A stretch of DNA of 64,000 nt from Hymenobacter sp. 5317J-9. Lineage in GTDB: Bacteria > Bacteroidota > Bacteroidia > Cytophagales > Hymenobacteraceae. The number at the start of each line of letters is the position of its first letter. The stretch's first letter is position 1. The stretch spans positions 2,294,001-2,358,000 of the forward strand of contig NZ_CP095050.1 of assembly GCF_022921075.1 (NCBI RefSeq), in the 5' to 3' direction. This document shows positions 51,759 to 60,482 of this stretch, in pieces. Both the position numbers and the translations under genes were made by a program. A model generated the notes under the pieces. That model was not told the origin of the DNA. It saw only the letters and a program-made list of their open reading frames with translations, and ran no database searches.

Positions 51759-53762
51759 TTATTTTAGAATGGTGACCGAGCCCGAAGCCGTGAAGGGTGT
51801 GCCGTCCTCGTTGTTTTGCTGGAAGCGCCACACGTAGCCGCCCAGCACCGGCGCGTGCCCTTTGATGCGGCCGTCCCACACGTCGGCGCGCTGCGTGCCG
51901 CGGAATACTTCCTGCCCGTTGCGGTCCACCACCACGAAGGTGTAATCCTTCAAATACTTGCCTTTTACTTCGAGCACATCGTTCAGCCCATCGCCGTTGG
52001 GGGTGAAGGCCGTGGGGATGGTGAGGAACAGCGGCCGCGTCACGGTGGCAATGTTGGAGTAGCTGACCGTGCCCGCCGGCAGCCCCGCCCCGCTGATGCG
52101 CAGGCGGTAGCGCAACACCTGCTGCGTGGTGTTGGGCGACAGGTCGGTGTAGCTGTTGCCGCTCACGGCAATGTTGTCTATCACCTGGTTGTCGGAGCTG
52201 AGGCGTTCGAGCACGTAGCTGGCCGCCGCGCTGGGAATGGGGCCGGTGAAGGCCGACCAGGACAGGCTGGCTGTGGTGCCGTCGGCATCGGCCGGGCTGG
52301 CGTTCAGCAGGCTGGGGCAGGTGGCCGCGCTTTCGGGCGAGGCGTTGCCGCACACGTCCGTGATGCGCACCGAGTAGCAGGGCGAGTTTTTGCGCAGGTC
52401 TTCCAGCGCCGTAGAGTCGCGGCGGGGGCGCAGGCTGGTGGCGCTGCCAAAATCGGTCGGGCTCCCACCGGCCAGGCGGCGATACGAAAGCGTGCTGCCG
52501 GTGGGCAGGATGCCGCCGGCCAGCACCGGCCGCAACTCCACCACATTGCGCACGTTGAAGCTGGGCACCAGCAGCGGCTGCTGGGGCGGCAGGTTGGATG
52601 TGGTGAGGACAGTGACGGCGTTGGAAACCGACTTCGTGCCGTTGGGATAGGTGGCCGTCACGATATAGGAGTAGCTGGTGCCGCATTGCACGTCGCTGTC
52701 TTCCAGGCCTCCCGAGATTGAAGCAATGCCCGTCGTGAGCATCTTGCCGTCGCGGCTCACGGTGTAGACCGCGCCCGAACCACCGGCGTCGCTGAACAGC
52801 AGCTGGTTGCGGTTTTGCGTGGAATTGCCCGTGAGGTTGAGCGTACAAATCAGGTCCGAGGCCGCGGTGCTGAGCTGGCAGGCATCGGTGCGCTGCAGGC
52901 GGTAGCACCCGGGCGCGGCGCCGGGCACGGCGAAGGAGGTGCTGCCGGCGGGCACCGTGGCCACCGTGGCAAAGCCGCCGGGCGCGCTGGCATCGGCCCG
53001 CTGCAGGGTGTAGAAGTAGCCGGCCGGCAGCTGGCCAATGGCGAGCGTAGCCGTGCCGCCGGGCAGGGCGCCCTGCAGCGTGAGCGTGGTGAAGAGCGGC
53101 GTTTGGGGCGGCAGCAGCGCAGCCACGGGCTGCGTGGCCTGCTGGCTTTCGCAAATATTAGGCGCCGTGTAGTGACCCACCACCGTGACCGAAGTAGCTC
53201 CGCTGGCCAGTGGCACCACCGCGCTGCGCTGCCCGGGGTTGAGATTGAGCGGAGCGCCAGAGCCGGATTGCACCGAATAGTAGTCGTATACTAGGTCGGT
53301 GATGGTAATCAGCGCGTTGCCACTGGGGCAGGGGGCCACCGTAAAGGTCGGGGCGGTGTTGTCGTAGACGCGGAAGGTGCGGATGTAGTAGGTTGAACCT
53401 GGTCCGCCCGTGGGGTCATTTGCCAACTCCGAAACGGTAACCAACCCAACATCCGCCTTAGTAGGTGTGTAGATGTAGGGGGTAATATTATTATTGGGTG
53501 GCTGACAACCCGGGAACACAGTGCCCGTCCCGGGCAGGACGCCGTAATACAGTAAGCGGGCTGGAACAACCCGGCCGCAAGCCAACTCGAAGTGCACGGG
53601 CCTGCCTACGCAAAACGAGTTGACTTCCTGATTACTATTATTGTCGACTGCGATAAAAGTACATGCGGGTTGATTGGCAGAAGGGCACACCTGTGCCCAC
53701 GCGGCATGTATAGCAGCTAACCAGAAGAGGAGGAGTAAAAAGCAACGGTTTGCCAACGTCAT
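51759..53762 (-). CDS. Secreted protein with type B T9SS sorting domain
   Basis: 667 residues from ATG 53762; a GTG four codons upstream is an alternative. Signal peptide MTLANRCFLLLLFWLAAIHA ends near AWAQ. The body is a series of beta-rich Ig/fibronectin-type segments with several Cys residues (VCPSANQPACTF, LICTLNLTG). The C-terminus IPTAFTPNGDGLNDVLEVKG, FVVVDRNGQEVFRGTQ and YVWRFQQNNEDG is the gliding-motility-associated type B domain. It should reach the cell surface through the type IX system, perhaps as an adhesin; no catalytic motif is seen. Confidence 0.88.
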   Translation of the reverse strand: MTLANRCFLLLLFWLAAIHAAWAQVCPSANQPACTFIAVDNNSNQEVNSFCVGRPVHFELACGRVVPARLLYYGVLPGTGTVFPGCQPPNNNITPYIYTPTKADVGLVTVSELANDPTGGPGSTYYIRTFRVYDNTAPTFTVAPCPSGNALITITDLVYDYYSVQSGSGAPLNLNPGQRSAVVPLASGATSVTVVGHYTAPNICESQQATQPVAALLPPQTPLFTTLTLQGALPGGTATLAIGQLPAGYFYTLQRADASAPGGFATVATVPAGSTSFAVPGAAPGCYRLQRTDACQLSTAASDLICTLNLTGNSTQNRNQLLFSDAGGSGAVYTVSRDGKMLTTGIASISGGLEDSDVQCGTSYSYIVTATYPNGTKSVSNAVTVLTTSNLPPQQPLLVPSFNVRNVVELRPVLAGGILPTGSTLSYRRLAGGSPTDFGSATSLRPRRDSTALEDLRKNSPCYSVRITDVCGNASPESAATCPSLLNASPADADGTTASLSWSAFTGPIPSAAASYVLERLSSDNQVIDNIAVSGNSYTDLSPNTTQQVLRYRLRISGAGLPAGTVSYSNIATVTRPLFLTIPTAFTPNGDGLNDVLEVKGKYLKDYTFVVVDRNGQEVFRGTQRADVWDGRIKGHAPVLGGYVWRFQQNNEDGTPFTASGSVTILK

Positions 53763-53883
53763 ATAAAAGAACACATAACGCTAATGGGCACTAATTAGCA
53801 TTCAGCATCGCCTAAATTATAAGCTGCGCTCTGGCAGAATGTTGATGCCTGCGCTGCAATTGTGATTCAAAGAAATGCTCGGC

Positions 53884-55377
53884 TTATTGCCAGTCAAACT
53901 TACGGACGAAGGCGGCGGCTTTGTGTAAGTCGGGGTAGAGCACCCGGTCCTGGCCCACAAATTTTACCTCCTGCTGGAAGGCGGCCACCACTCGCTCCAA
54001 CTCCTGCGAGGTGCGGCCGGGGCGCCGAAACGCCAGGGCCTGCACCGCCGTCATCAGCTCGATGCCCAGCACCTGCTCCACGTTGTCCAACACGCGGCGC
54101 GATTTGGTGGCGGCGTTGGCGCCCATGCTCACGTGGTCTTCCTGGCCGTTGCTGCTCACAATGCTGTCGACCGAGGCCGGCGTGCACAGCTGCTTGGTCT
54201 GGCTCACGATGCCGGCGGCGGTGTACTGCGGTATCATCAGGCCGGAGTTCAGGCCGGGCTCGGCCACCAGGTAGGTAGGCAGGCCGCGCTGGCCCGAAAT
54301 GAGCTGGTAGGTGCGTCGCTCCGAGATGCTGCCCAGCTCGGCCACGGCCACGGCCAGGTGGTCGAGGGCCAGGGCCAGGGGCTGGCCGTGGAAGTTGCCG
54401 CCGCTCAGAATGAGGTCCTCGTCGGGGAAAATGTTGGGGTTGTCGGTTACGGAGTTGCATTCGGTTTCCACTACCTGGGCCACGTAAGCCAACGCGTCGC
54501 GCGAGGCGCCGTGCACCTGCGGCTGGCAGCGGAAAGAATAAGGGTCCTGCACGGCGTGGCGGGGCTGGGTCTGCAGTTCCGAGCCAGCTAGCAGCTCGCG
54601 CAGGCGCCGGGCCACCAAGACCTGTCCGGCATGCGGCCGAATGCGGTGCAGGTTCTCATTAAATGGGTCGGCACAGCCCCCGAAAGCTTCGGTCGACAGC
54701 GCGCCAATGACGTCGGCGGCGTCGGCTAGGCGCTGGGCGCGTAGCACCCCGTCCACGGCATAGGCCAGCATGAACTGGGTGCCGTTCAGCAGCGCCAGGC
54801 CTTCCTTGGCCTGCAGCGCCAGCGGGTCCCAGCTGAAGAGGCTCATGGCGTCGGCGGCGCTCAGGCGGTAGCCCTGGTAGTTCACTTCGCCCAGGCCCAG
54901 CAGCGGCAGGCAGAGGTGGGCCAGCGGGGCCAAATCGCCGCTGGCGCCCAAGGAGCCCTGCTCGTATACCACGGGCAGCAGCTCGCGGTTGTACATGGCC
55001 ACGAGGCGCTCGGCGGTGGCCACTTGCACGCCGCTGTGGCCGTAGCTCAGGCTCTGGGCCTTGAGGAAGAGCATGAGGCGCACGAGGGGCTGCGGCACTT
55101 CGGCGCCGGTGCCGCAGGCGTGCGACATCATCAGGTTGACCTGCAGCTGGGCGCGCTGCTCGGGCGCGATGCTCACATTATACAAGGAGCCAAAGCCGGT
55201 GTTAATGCCGTAAATCGGCTTGTCTTCGTGCGTCAGGCGCTGGTGCAGGTATTCGTGGCAGGTGGCGATTTGCGTTTTGGCGTCGTCGCCAAGTTGCACG
55301 GGCCGGCCGTCGGCCAGCACGGCGGCCAGCGCGGCCAGGGTGAGGGGCTGCGCGGGCGAAATGGTATGGGTGGGCAT
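53884..55377 (-). CDS. hutH: Histidine ammonia-lyase
   Basis: 497 residues. The MIO prosthetic group forms from the Ala-Ser-Gly in GSLGASGDLAPLAHLC, clearly present. YGINTGFGSLYN, LNGTQFMLAYA and QDPYSFRCQPQVHGA are typical for the lyase family. It converts histidine to urocanate, the first step of the Hut pathway; no other hut gene is nearby. A phenylalanine or tyrosine lyase is less likely given the length and motifs. A -7 promoter element lies 33 bases before the ATG. Confidence 0.92.
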   Translation of the reverse strand: MPTHTISPAQPLTLAALAAVLADGRPVQLGDDAKTQIATCHEYLHQRLTHEDKPIYGINTGFGSLYNVSIAPEQRAQLQVNLMMSHACGTGAEVPQPLVRLMLFLKAQSLSYGHSGVQVATAERLVAMYNRELLPVVYEQGSLGASGDLAPLAHLCLPLLGLGEVNYQGYRLSAADAMSLFSWDPLALQAKEGLALLNGTQFMLAYAVDGVLRAQRLADAADVIGALSTEAFGGCADPFNENLHRIRPHAGQVLVARRLRELLAGSELQTQPRHAVQDPYSFRCQPQVHGASRDALAYVAQVVETECNSVTDNPNIFPDEDLILSGGNFHGQPLALALDHLAVAVAELGSISERRTYQLISGQRGLPTYLVAEPGLNSGLMIPQYTAAGIVSQTKQLCTPASVDSIVSSNGQEDHVSMGANAATKSRRVLDNVEQVLGIELMTAVQALAFRRPGRTSQELERVVAAFQQEVKFVGQDRVLYPDLHKAAAFVRKFDWQ

Positions 55378-55409
55378 TAAGAGGGGATGGGGGTGGCTGG
55401 GGGTGGCTG

Positions 55410-55417
55410 CAAAAATA
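55410..55417 (-). promoter_or_regulatory. -7 promoter element of hutH
   Basis: TATTTTTG on the minus strand is an exact TAnnTTTG match 33 bases before the hutH ATG. Confidence 0.5.
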
Positions 55418-55454
55418 GAAGCATTTCCACGGCAAGCCCCGCTGGTCGGCTTAG

Positions 55455-55493
55455 CGCCGTCGACCAGCGGCCCGCCCGCGTCGATAAACGGCC
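55455..55493 (+). promoter_or_regulatory. Two direct copies of the CGCCGTCGAyyAaCGrCC motif
   Basis: Copy A at 55455-55472 and copy B at 55476-55493 agree at 13 of 18 positions and start 21 bases apart, two helical turns. GCTGGTCG at 55441-55448 forms an inverted repeat with CGACCAGC (55461-55468) of copy A. Further copies occur at 60291-60331, on the far side of the LytS/LytTR operon. Confidence 0.45.
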
Positions 55494-55702
55494 GCGGGCG
55501 CCGTTAATCTTCGCCAGTACTCCGTCTGCCTACGGCCGCTGGCAGCAGGGCGATAATACGGGCGGGGACGGAAGGAGGCGGGTAGTTTTATCTGGTAATC
55601 AAAGCAAAGAGCTCTGATGGCAAGCGCAATACTCACTCCTTTTTCCAGTTCATATGCAACCCCTTCGTACACTTCTTTTCCTGCCGAAGCTGCCTGCCGT
55701 GC

Positions 55703-57034
55703 GTGGGGCGGTGGCTGGGGCTCGGCCTGTTGCTGGTAGCAGACGCCTGCTCACACTCAAAATCGGAGGAGCCGGCCACCGTTTCGGCGCCCGCGTCGTC
55801 GTACCGCGCCGATGTAGTGGTGTTGTGGCTCAACCTGCAGCTCAAGCTGGTGCGCACCACGGCGGCGGGGCCGGTCAATACTTTTGGGCGGCCGTTTGGC
55901 TACTCCGGCATTGCGGGGTACGAGGCCGTGGTGCCGGGCATTGCCGGGGCCACGTCGCTGGGCAGCCAGCTCAACGGCCTCAGCGGCCTGCCCGTGGCCG
56001 ACAAAACCCAAGCCTATAATTGGGCCCTGAGTGCCAACGCGGCCCTGGCCGCCGTCAACCGGGGCTTGTTTGCCAACACCTCGGCGGCCAACAAAATCAC
56101 CATCGATTCGCTGGAAGCGGCCAATGCGGCGGCGCTACAGGCCGGCGTTGGGGCCGAGGCGCAGGCCCGGTCCATCGATTTTGGCAAACAGGTAGCCGCG
56201 GCCGTACTCACGTGGGCGCGCACCGACGGCTACGACAACGCCGCGCCCTACACCCCGCCCACCGGGCCGGGCATGTGGGTGCCCACGGCCCCGGCCTTCG
56301 CGCCCGCCGGCTTCGCCTACTGGGGCACCAACCGCCCGCTGGTGGCCGGCAGCGGCGCCGGCGCCGACCCGGGACCGCCGCTGGCCTATTCGGCCGCGCC
56401 GGGCTCGCCTTTCTACGCCATGGCCCAGGAGGTGTACGACCTGTCGCAGAACCTCACGGCCGACCAGCGCGCCATTGCCCTGTTCTGGAACGACGCGCCC
56501 AACGGACGCAATTTCACCCCGCCCGGCCACTGGATGTCCATCCTCACGCAGGTGCTGGTGCGCGAGCAGCCCGCCCTCGACAAGGCCCTGAAAGCCTACG
56601 CCAAAGTGGGCATCAGCATGAACGACGCCGCCATCAGTTGCTTCAAAACGAAGTACACCTACACTTTGCTGCGGCCCATTAGCTACGTGCGCGGCGAGCT
56701 GGGCCACCCCGGCTGGCTGTCGCTCATCAAGGCCCCCAATTTTCCCGATTACAGCGCCACGCACGCCACGCTCTCGGCCGCCGCGGCCGCGGCCCTCACC
56801 AGCCTGTTCGGCACCAACTATGCGTTCACCGACCAGAATTACGTGCAGTTTGGGCTGGGAGCGCGCTCCTACACGTCGTTCGAGCAGGCGGGCGCTGAAG
56901 CCGGAATTTCGCGCCTCTACGGCGGCATTCATTACCGCACTTCGTGCGAGAAGGGGGGGGGCACAAGGCAAAAAAGTGGCGCAGAACATCGACGCCAGCC
57001 TGACGCTGCGCTAAAGTACCGCCCGCTAGGCTGA
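55703..57034 (+). CDS. Vanadium-dependent haloperoxidase-like (PAP2 superfamily) lipoprotein, C-terminus frameshifted
   Basis: As read, 443 residues. The phosphate/vanadate site is spread over KTKYTYTLLRPISYVRG (Lys, Arg-Pro), FPDYSATHATLSAAA (the PSGH-like segment, with SATH) and GISRLYGGIHYRTSCEKG (Arg and catalytic His). A short hydrophobic start ends near Cys (VADAC), suggesting a lipoprotein. The GTG start at 55703 is uncertain; ATG 55654 lies in another frame. At a G9 tract (56953-56961) the frame shifts: with eight G the sequence would read EKGGAQGKKVAQNIDAS and stop at 57014, the natural family ending. Catalytic residues precede the shift. Substrate unknown; could be a phosphatase or a haloperoxidase. 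Confidence 0.75.
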   Translation: MGRWLGLGLLLVADACSHSKSEEPATVSAPASSYRADVVVLWLNLQLKLVRTTAAGPVNTFGRPFGYSGIAGYEAVVPGIAGATSLGSQLNGLSGLPVADKTQAYNWALSANAALAAVNRGLFANTSAANKITIDSLEAANAAALQAGVGAEAQARSIDFGKQVAAAVLTWARTDGYDNAAPYTPPTGPGMWVPTAPAFAPAGFAYWGTNRPLVAGSGAGADPGPPLAYSAAPGSPFYAMAQEVYDLSQNLTADQRAIALFWNDAPNGRNFTPPGHWMSILTQVLVREQPALDKALKAYAKVGISMNDAAISCFKTKYTYTLLRPISYVRGELGHPGWLSLIKAPNFPDYSATHATLSAAAAAALTSLFGTNYAFTDQNYVQFGLGARSYTSFEQAGAEAGISRLYGGIHYRTSCEKGGGTRQKSGAEHRRQPDAALKYRPLG

Positions 57035-57103
57035 GCGCAGCGAAGCATCTTTTCACCCCTGAACGACTCTCGTTGGGGCGTGAAGAGATGCTTCACGCTG
57101 ACA
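57032..57103. repeat. Imperfect inverted repeat
   Basis: Left part contains GAAGCATCTTTTCACCCC and right part GGGGCGTGAAGAGATGCTT, with a few mismatches. The left arm includes GCTGagcgCAGC, the core also seen in the 21990 element. Lies between convergent genes and may act as a terminator-like structure. Confidence 0.6.
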
Positions 57104-57180
57104 GACGATTAGCATAATTAAAGCCCGCGAAGTGTCTTAGCTGCGCTCGATATGGCGTTCTTCCTCCCCAATCCGCTACA

Positions 57181-57885
57181 TCACCCCAGCGCTTCCTCTA
57201 CTCTGGGGCGAAACAGGCGGCCGATGGGCAGCTCCTGGTTGGCTACTTCGATGTGGCGGGCGTTGTAGGTCCGGATTTTTTCCAGGGCCACGATAAATGA
57301 GCGGTGAATGCGCAGAAAATTGCTTTCCGAGAGCTTCTCCTCCATGCCGTTGATGGTTTGCTTCACCACCAGCGGCGGGCCAGCGACGGTATGGATTTTC
57401 ACGTAGTCCTTCAGGCCTTCGATGCAAAGGATGGTGTTGAGCACCACCTTCACCATTTTCCGGTCGATGCGAAAATAGAGGAAAGCGTCGGGCGTGGCGA
57501 CGGGCTCAGCAGGCGCCGCGGCCTGTGCTCCCTCCGCGCGGCCCACTTTGGTCACGGCTTTGAGGAAGCGTTCCAGCGACACGGGCTTGAGCAAATAGTC
57601 CACCGCATCGAGCTCAAAGCCTTCGTAGGCAAATTCGCGGTAAGCGGTGGTGAAGATGACTTGCGGCGGGTGGCGCAGGCTGCGCAGGAAATCGGTGCCT
57701 AGCAGCTTGGGCATTTTGATGTCGAGAAACATCAGGTCGACTGGTTGGGCCTGGAGGATGCCGAAAGCTTCCAAAGCGTTGCCGCAGGTGCCCACCAGTT
57801 CCAGGTGGGCCACTTCGCGCACGTAGGTTTCCAGCACCTCCAGGGCCGGGGGCTCATCATCGACCAATAAGCAGCGGGTTTTCAT
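57181..57885 (-). CDS. Response regulator, LytTR family
   Basis: 234 residues. Receiver domain with CLLVDDEPPALEVLE, phospho-acceptor D55 (LMFLDIKMPKLLG) and TAYREFAYEGFELDAVDYLLKP. The C-terminal LytTR DNA-binding domain (~130-232) contains FFYLRID-like beta strands and SNFLRIHRSFIVALEKI. Such regulators bind direct repeats about two turns apart. Third gene of an operon with two LytS-type kinases; 14 bases after the second kinase stop. Candidate binding sites are the motif copies at 55455 and 60291. Confidence 0.93.
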   Translation of the reverse strand: MKTRCLLVDDEPPALEVLETYVREVAHLELVGTCGNALEAFGILQAQPVDLMFLDIKMPKLLGTDFLRSLRHPPQVIFTTAYREFAYEGFELDAVDYLLKPVSLERFLKAVTKVGRAEGAQAAAPAEPVATPDAFLYFRIDRKMVKVVLNTILCIEGLKDYVKIHTVAGPPLVVKQTINGMEEKLSESNFLRIHRSFIVALEKIRTYNARHIEVANQELPIGRLFRPRVEEALG

Positions 57886-57899
57886 GCGGTGGCAAGTAG

Positions 57900-59036
57900 T
57901 TATCTAGGCGGGGGGGGGCTGCTCACGGCTTTGCGAAATGCTTCCGCCGCGGCGTTGCGGGTGGGCAGCGGCTTGGCCGGGGGCTCGGGGGGCCGGGCGG
58001 CGCGCAGGTGCAGGGTGGCCAGAAAGGTATCCGGCTCGGCCACGAGTTTCAGCGAGTGGCGGCCGGGGTAGAGGCGGGCCAGCCGCGCGCGCAGGGTGCG
58101 CAGGCCGGGGCCTTCCTGCCAGTTGGCGGCGTCCGCGACGCGGCTGTTGATGACTTTCACGACGAGAGAATGCGGCTTGGCCACCAGGTCGATGCTCACC
58201 CAGGGGCATTCGTGGGCGGGGCCGGCGCCGTGCCGGAAGGCGTTTTCGACCAGTGGCAGCAACAGCAGCGGCGCAATGCGGGCCGCCGTGAGGTCGCCGC
58301 TGAAATGGAGCGATACGTCTATGCGCGGGCCCAGCCGCAAGGCCTCCAGCGCCACGTAATGGCGCAGCATGTCGGCTTCGTCGGCCAGGGGGCCGGCCTC
58401 GCGGGCGCTGGCGTAGGGCAGGTAGCGCAGCAGTTCGGCAAGGTGCAGCACTGCCCCCGGGGCTTCCGGCGATTTGCGGCCGGTGAGCGTGCGCAGGGTG
58501 CCGAGCGTGTCGAACAGAAACGGGGGCTGCAGCTGTGCCTTCAGCAGCTGCAGTTCGGCATGCAGCTTGCGTTGCTGCAGCTCCTGGCCCAGCCGCTGCT
58601 GCTCGTTCCAGTGGTTCAGCAGCTTGAGCGTACTGGCGGCCCCGGCCATCACCAGCAGCACAAACCACGCGAAGCCGAGGTCTTGGTAGTTCGACCAATC
58701 GAATGTTGCCGGCACGGGCTCGCCAAACCACGCCGCCGGCCCCAGGTCGTACAGCATCCGCAGCACGTCCACCACCAGGACGCTGGCCGGCACCCACGCC
58801 AGCAGCAGCAGCATTATCAGCCCAAACTGCCCGCGCAGCAGCCGGGGCAGCACCCCGTACAGCAAGGGGTAAATGGTGAGCAGCGCAGCGGGCGTCTGCA
58901 CGAATAAAATGCCGCCCACGTACAGGCGTGCCCCGGCCAGGAAGTGCGCCGGCAGCTGCATCAGGTAGCTGAGCACCATGGTGGCCAGCCAAAAGGCGGC
59001 GTGCCGCATCACCCGGCGGTTGGGCCCGCCGCTCAT
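57900..59036 (-). CDS. LytS-type sensor kinase lacking the phospho-acceptor His (probable pseudokinase)
   Basis: 378 residues from ATG 59036, which overlaps the upstream kinase stop as ATGA. Four or so membrane segments (~12-150) precede a coiled helix and the His_kinase domain. Where the family has QxxPHFLFNxLN, this reads LQPPFLFDTLGTL: the acceptor His is Pro172, and two Asn residues are Asp and Gly. The HATPase domain still has PLVENAFRHGAG and a GLRTLRARL loop. The C-terminus ends in a Pro/Ala-rich tail. It probably cannot autophosphorylate but may bind ATP or modulate its partner; that inference rests on the family mechanism. Confidence 0.85.
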   Translation of the reverse strand: MSGGPNRRVMRHAAFWLATMVLSYLMQLPAHFLAGARLYVGGILFVQTPAALLTIYPLLYGVLPRLLRGQFGLIMLLLLAWVPASVLVVDVLRMLYDLGPAAWFGEPVPATFDWSNYQDLGFAWFVLLVMAGAASTLKLLNHWNEQQRLGQELQQRKLHAELQLLKAQLQPPFLFDTLGTLRTLTGRKSPEAPGAVLHLAELLRYLPYASAREAGPLADEADMLRHYVALEALRLGPRIDVSLHFSGDLTAARIAPLLLLPLVENAFRHGAGPAHECPWVSIDLVAKPHSLVVKVINSRVADAANWQEGPGLRTLRARLARLYPGRHSLKLVAEPDTFLATLHLRAARPPEPPAKPLPTRNAAAEAFRKAVSSPPPPR

Positions 59037-60202
59037 GGCCCGGGCGCGTTGGCCACGGCCCAGGCCCGGGCGGCCGCGGAGTGAACGGGGGCTTCCGCCG
59101 GCTCTGGGGCGGCAGCCGGCGCCGCTTCGTCGGCCAGGTGCAGCGCCAGGCGCACCACAAAGGTGTCGGCGCTGGTTTCCAGCGCGAAGCGGTGGCGCTC
59201 CGGGTAGAGCAGGCGCAGGCGCTCCCGCACGTTGCGCAGCCCGATGCCGGCCGGTGCGGCGGGGCCGGCATCGGGGTTTTTGGAATTGACGACGACGCAC
59301 GTGAACCAGCCCTGCGCCACGCTTAGCACAATGCGGATGCGGGCCGCGCCCACCTGTTCGGCCGCGCCGTGCTTAAAGGCGTTTTCGACCAGCGGCAGCA
59401 GCAGCAGCGGCGCAATGCGGGCCGGGGAGCCGATGCCCTCGGCTTGAAAATCCAGGGTGAGGCGCGGGCCGTAGCGCAGCTGCTCCAGGGCCAGGTAGTT
59501 GCGCAGCAGGGCCACTTCGTCGGCCAGGGGCACCAGCGGGGCGTTGCCCTGCTCCACCACAAAATGCAGCAGCCCGGTGAGGCGTTCCACCACCACCGGG
59601 GCCTGGTCAGACTGCTTCAGTGTGAGCGAATACAGATTGTTGAGGGTGTTGAAGAGAAAGTGCGGGTGAATTTGGGCCCGCAGCAACTGCAGCTCGGCCT
59701 GAAAATTCTCTTGCGCCAGCTGCGCGTTGCGGTGCGCTTGCCGCTGCCGCTGCCGGTACACGCGCAGGCAGGCCGCCACCCCGGCCGTGAGCAGCAGCGG
59801 CATGTGCGCCCCGGTGGCATACACGAGGTAATAGTCGGAAAACGCCGAGGGCCGGCCGTGGTGCGAAGGCACAAAAAAGTAGTAGCGGTGCGCAAACGTG
59901 AGGGCCAGCCCCAGCACCAGCCACGCCAGCAGCAGCAGCCCGAAGCGGCCGCGGTGCTCGGGCCGCGGCAGCCAGGGCAGCACGCCGTAGAGCAGCGCGT
60001 AGGTGGCCAGCATCTGGGGCGGCAGCAGAATCAGCGAGTCGTGCAGGGCCACGCGCCAGTCGGTGGTGGCGCGCAGGCCGTAGAGAAACAGCCAGGCCAT
60101 GAGCACCACGCGCACCGACCAGAACAGGCCGTGCCGCAGCCAGCGCCGCTCGTCGAGGGCCCGCAGGGCGGCGGCCACCGCCGGGTTTGCTGCCTGTGCC
60201 AT
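59033..60202 (-). CDS. LytS-type sensor histidine kinase
   Basis: 389 residues from ATG 60202 (MAQAANPAVAAALRALDERR). Membrane segments at about 25-42, 57-75, 86-104 and 125-147, then the His_kinase motif LLRAQIHPHFLFNTLNNLY with acceptor H181 intact. HATPase N box PLVENAFKHGAAEQ and G-rich GIGLRNVRERLRLLYP follow. The C-terminal ~30 residues are Ala/Pro-rich. First gene of the three-gene operon; it should phosphorylate the LytTR regulator encoded at 57181. The signal is not readable. An open frame to 60400 upstream crosses the motif region and is rejected. Confidence 0.92.
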   Translation of the reverse strand: MAQAANPAVAAALRALDERRWLRHGLFWSVRVVLMAWLFLYGLRATTDWRVALHDSLILLPPQMLATYALLYGVLPWLPRPEHRGRFGLLLLAWLVLGLALTFAHRYYFFVPSHHGRPSAFSDYYLVYATGAHMPLLLTAGVAACLRVYRQRQRQAHRNAQLAQENFQAELQLLRAQIHPHFLFNTLNNLYSLTLKQSDQAPVVVERLTGLLHFVVEQGNAPLVPLADEVALLRNYLALEQLRYGPRLTLDFQAEGIGSPARIAPLLLLPLVENAFKHGAAEQVGAARIRIVLSVAQGWFTCVVVNSKNPDAGPAAPAGIGLRNVRERLRLLYPERHRFALETSADTFVVRLALHLADEAAPAAAPEPAEAPVHSAAARAWAVANAPGP

Positions 60203-60290
60203 GGCTGGAATAAAGGTTTGTGCGGGGTAAATATATCGGTTTGAGCGCGGGCAAGGTCCTCGCATTCCGCTTTTTAGACCAACGGCCCCT

Positions 60291-60331
60291 CGCCGTCGAC
60301 TAACGACCAAACCGGTTGTTGGTCGACGGCG
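60291..60331. promoter_or_regulatory. Inverted pair of the CGCCGTCGAyyAaCGrCC motif
   Basis: Copy C is 60291-60308 (plus) and copy D is 60314-60331 (minus); they agree at 16 of 18 positions. The pair lies 89 bases upstream of the kinase operon ATG and about 150 bases before the ATG at 60483, between the two divergent transcription units. Confidence 0.5.
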
Positions 60332-60482
60332 CTTGTGCGAGTTGCGCCCACCCGCCGCGGCCCGGCGAATAAGCCAGCGAAGGCGGCGGGCAACGTCCAT
60401 CTTGGGGCATAGCCGAGGCCGTCCGGCCGATGGGCAGGCACCTGGCCCGCCAATTCTTTACCCCACTTTTCCCTCTCGCACC

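Larger units (their letters stand above)
55378..55702. other. Intergenic region hutH / haloperoxidase-like gene
   Basis: This 325-base gap holds the hutH promoter on the minus strand, two direct copies of an 18-bp motif (55455 and 55476) and a partial inverted copy, and a weak -7 element TAGTTTTA (55583-55590) on the plus strand. An ATG at 55654 opens a signal-like start (MQPLRTLLFLPK) in a different frame from the main downstream ORF. Confidence 0.6.
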
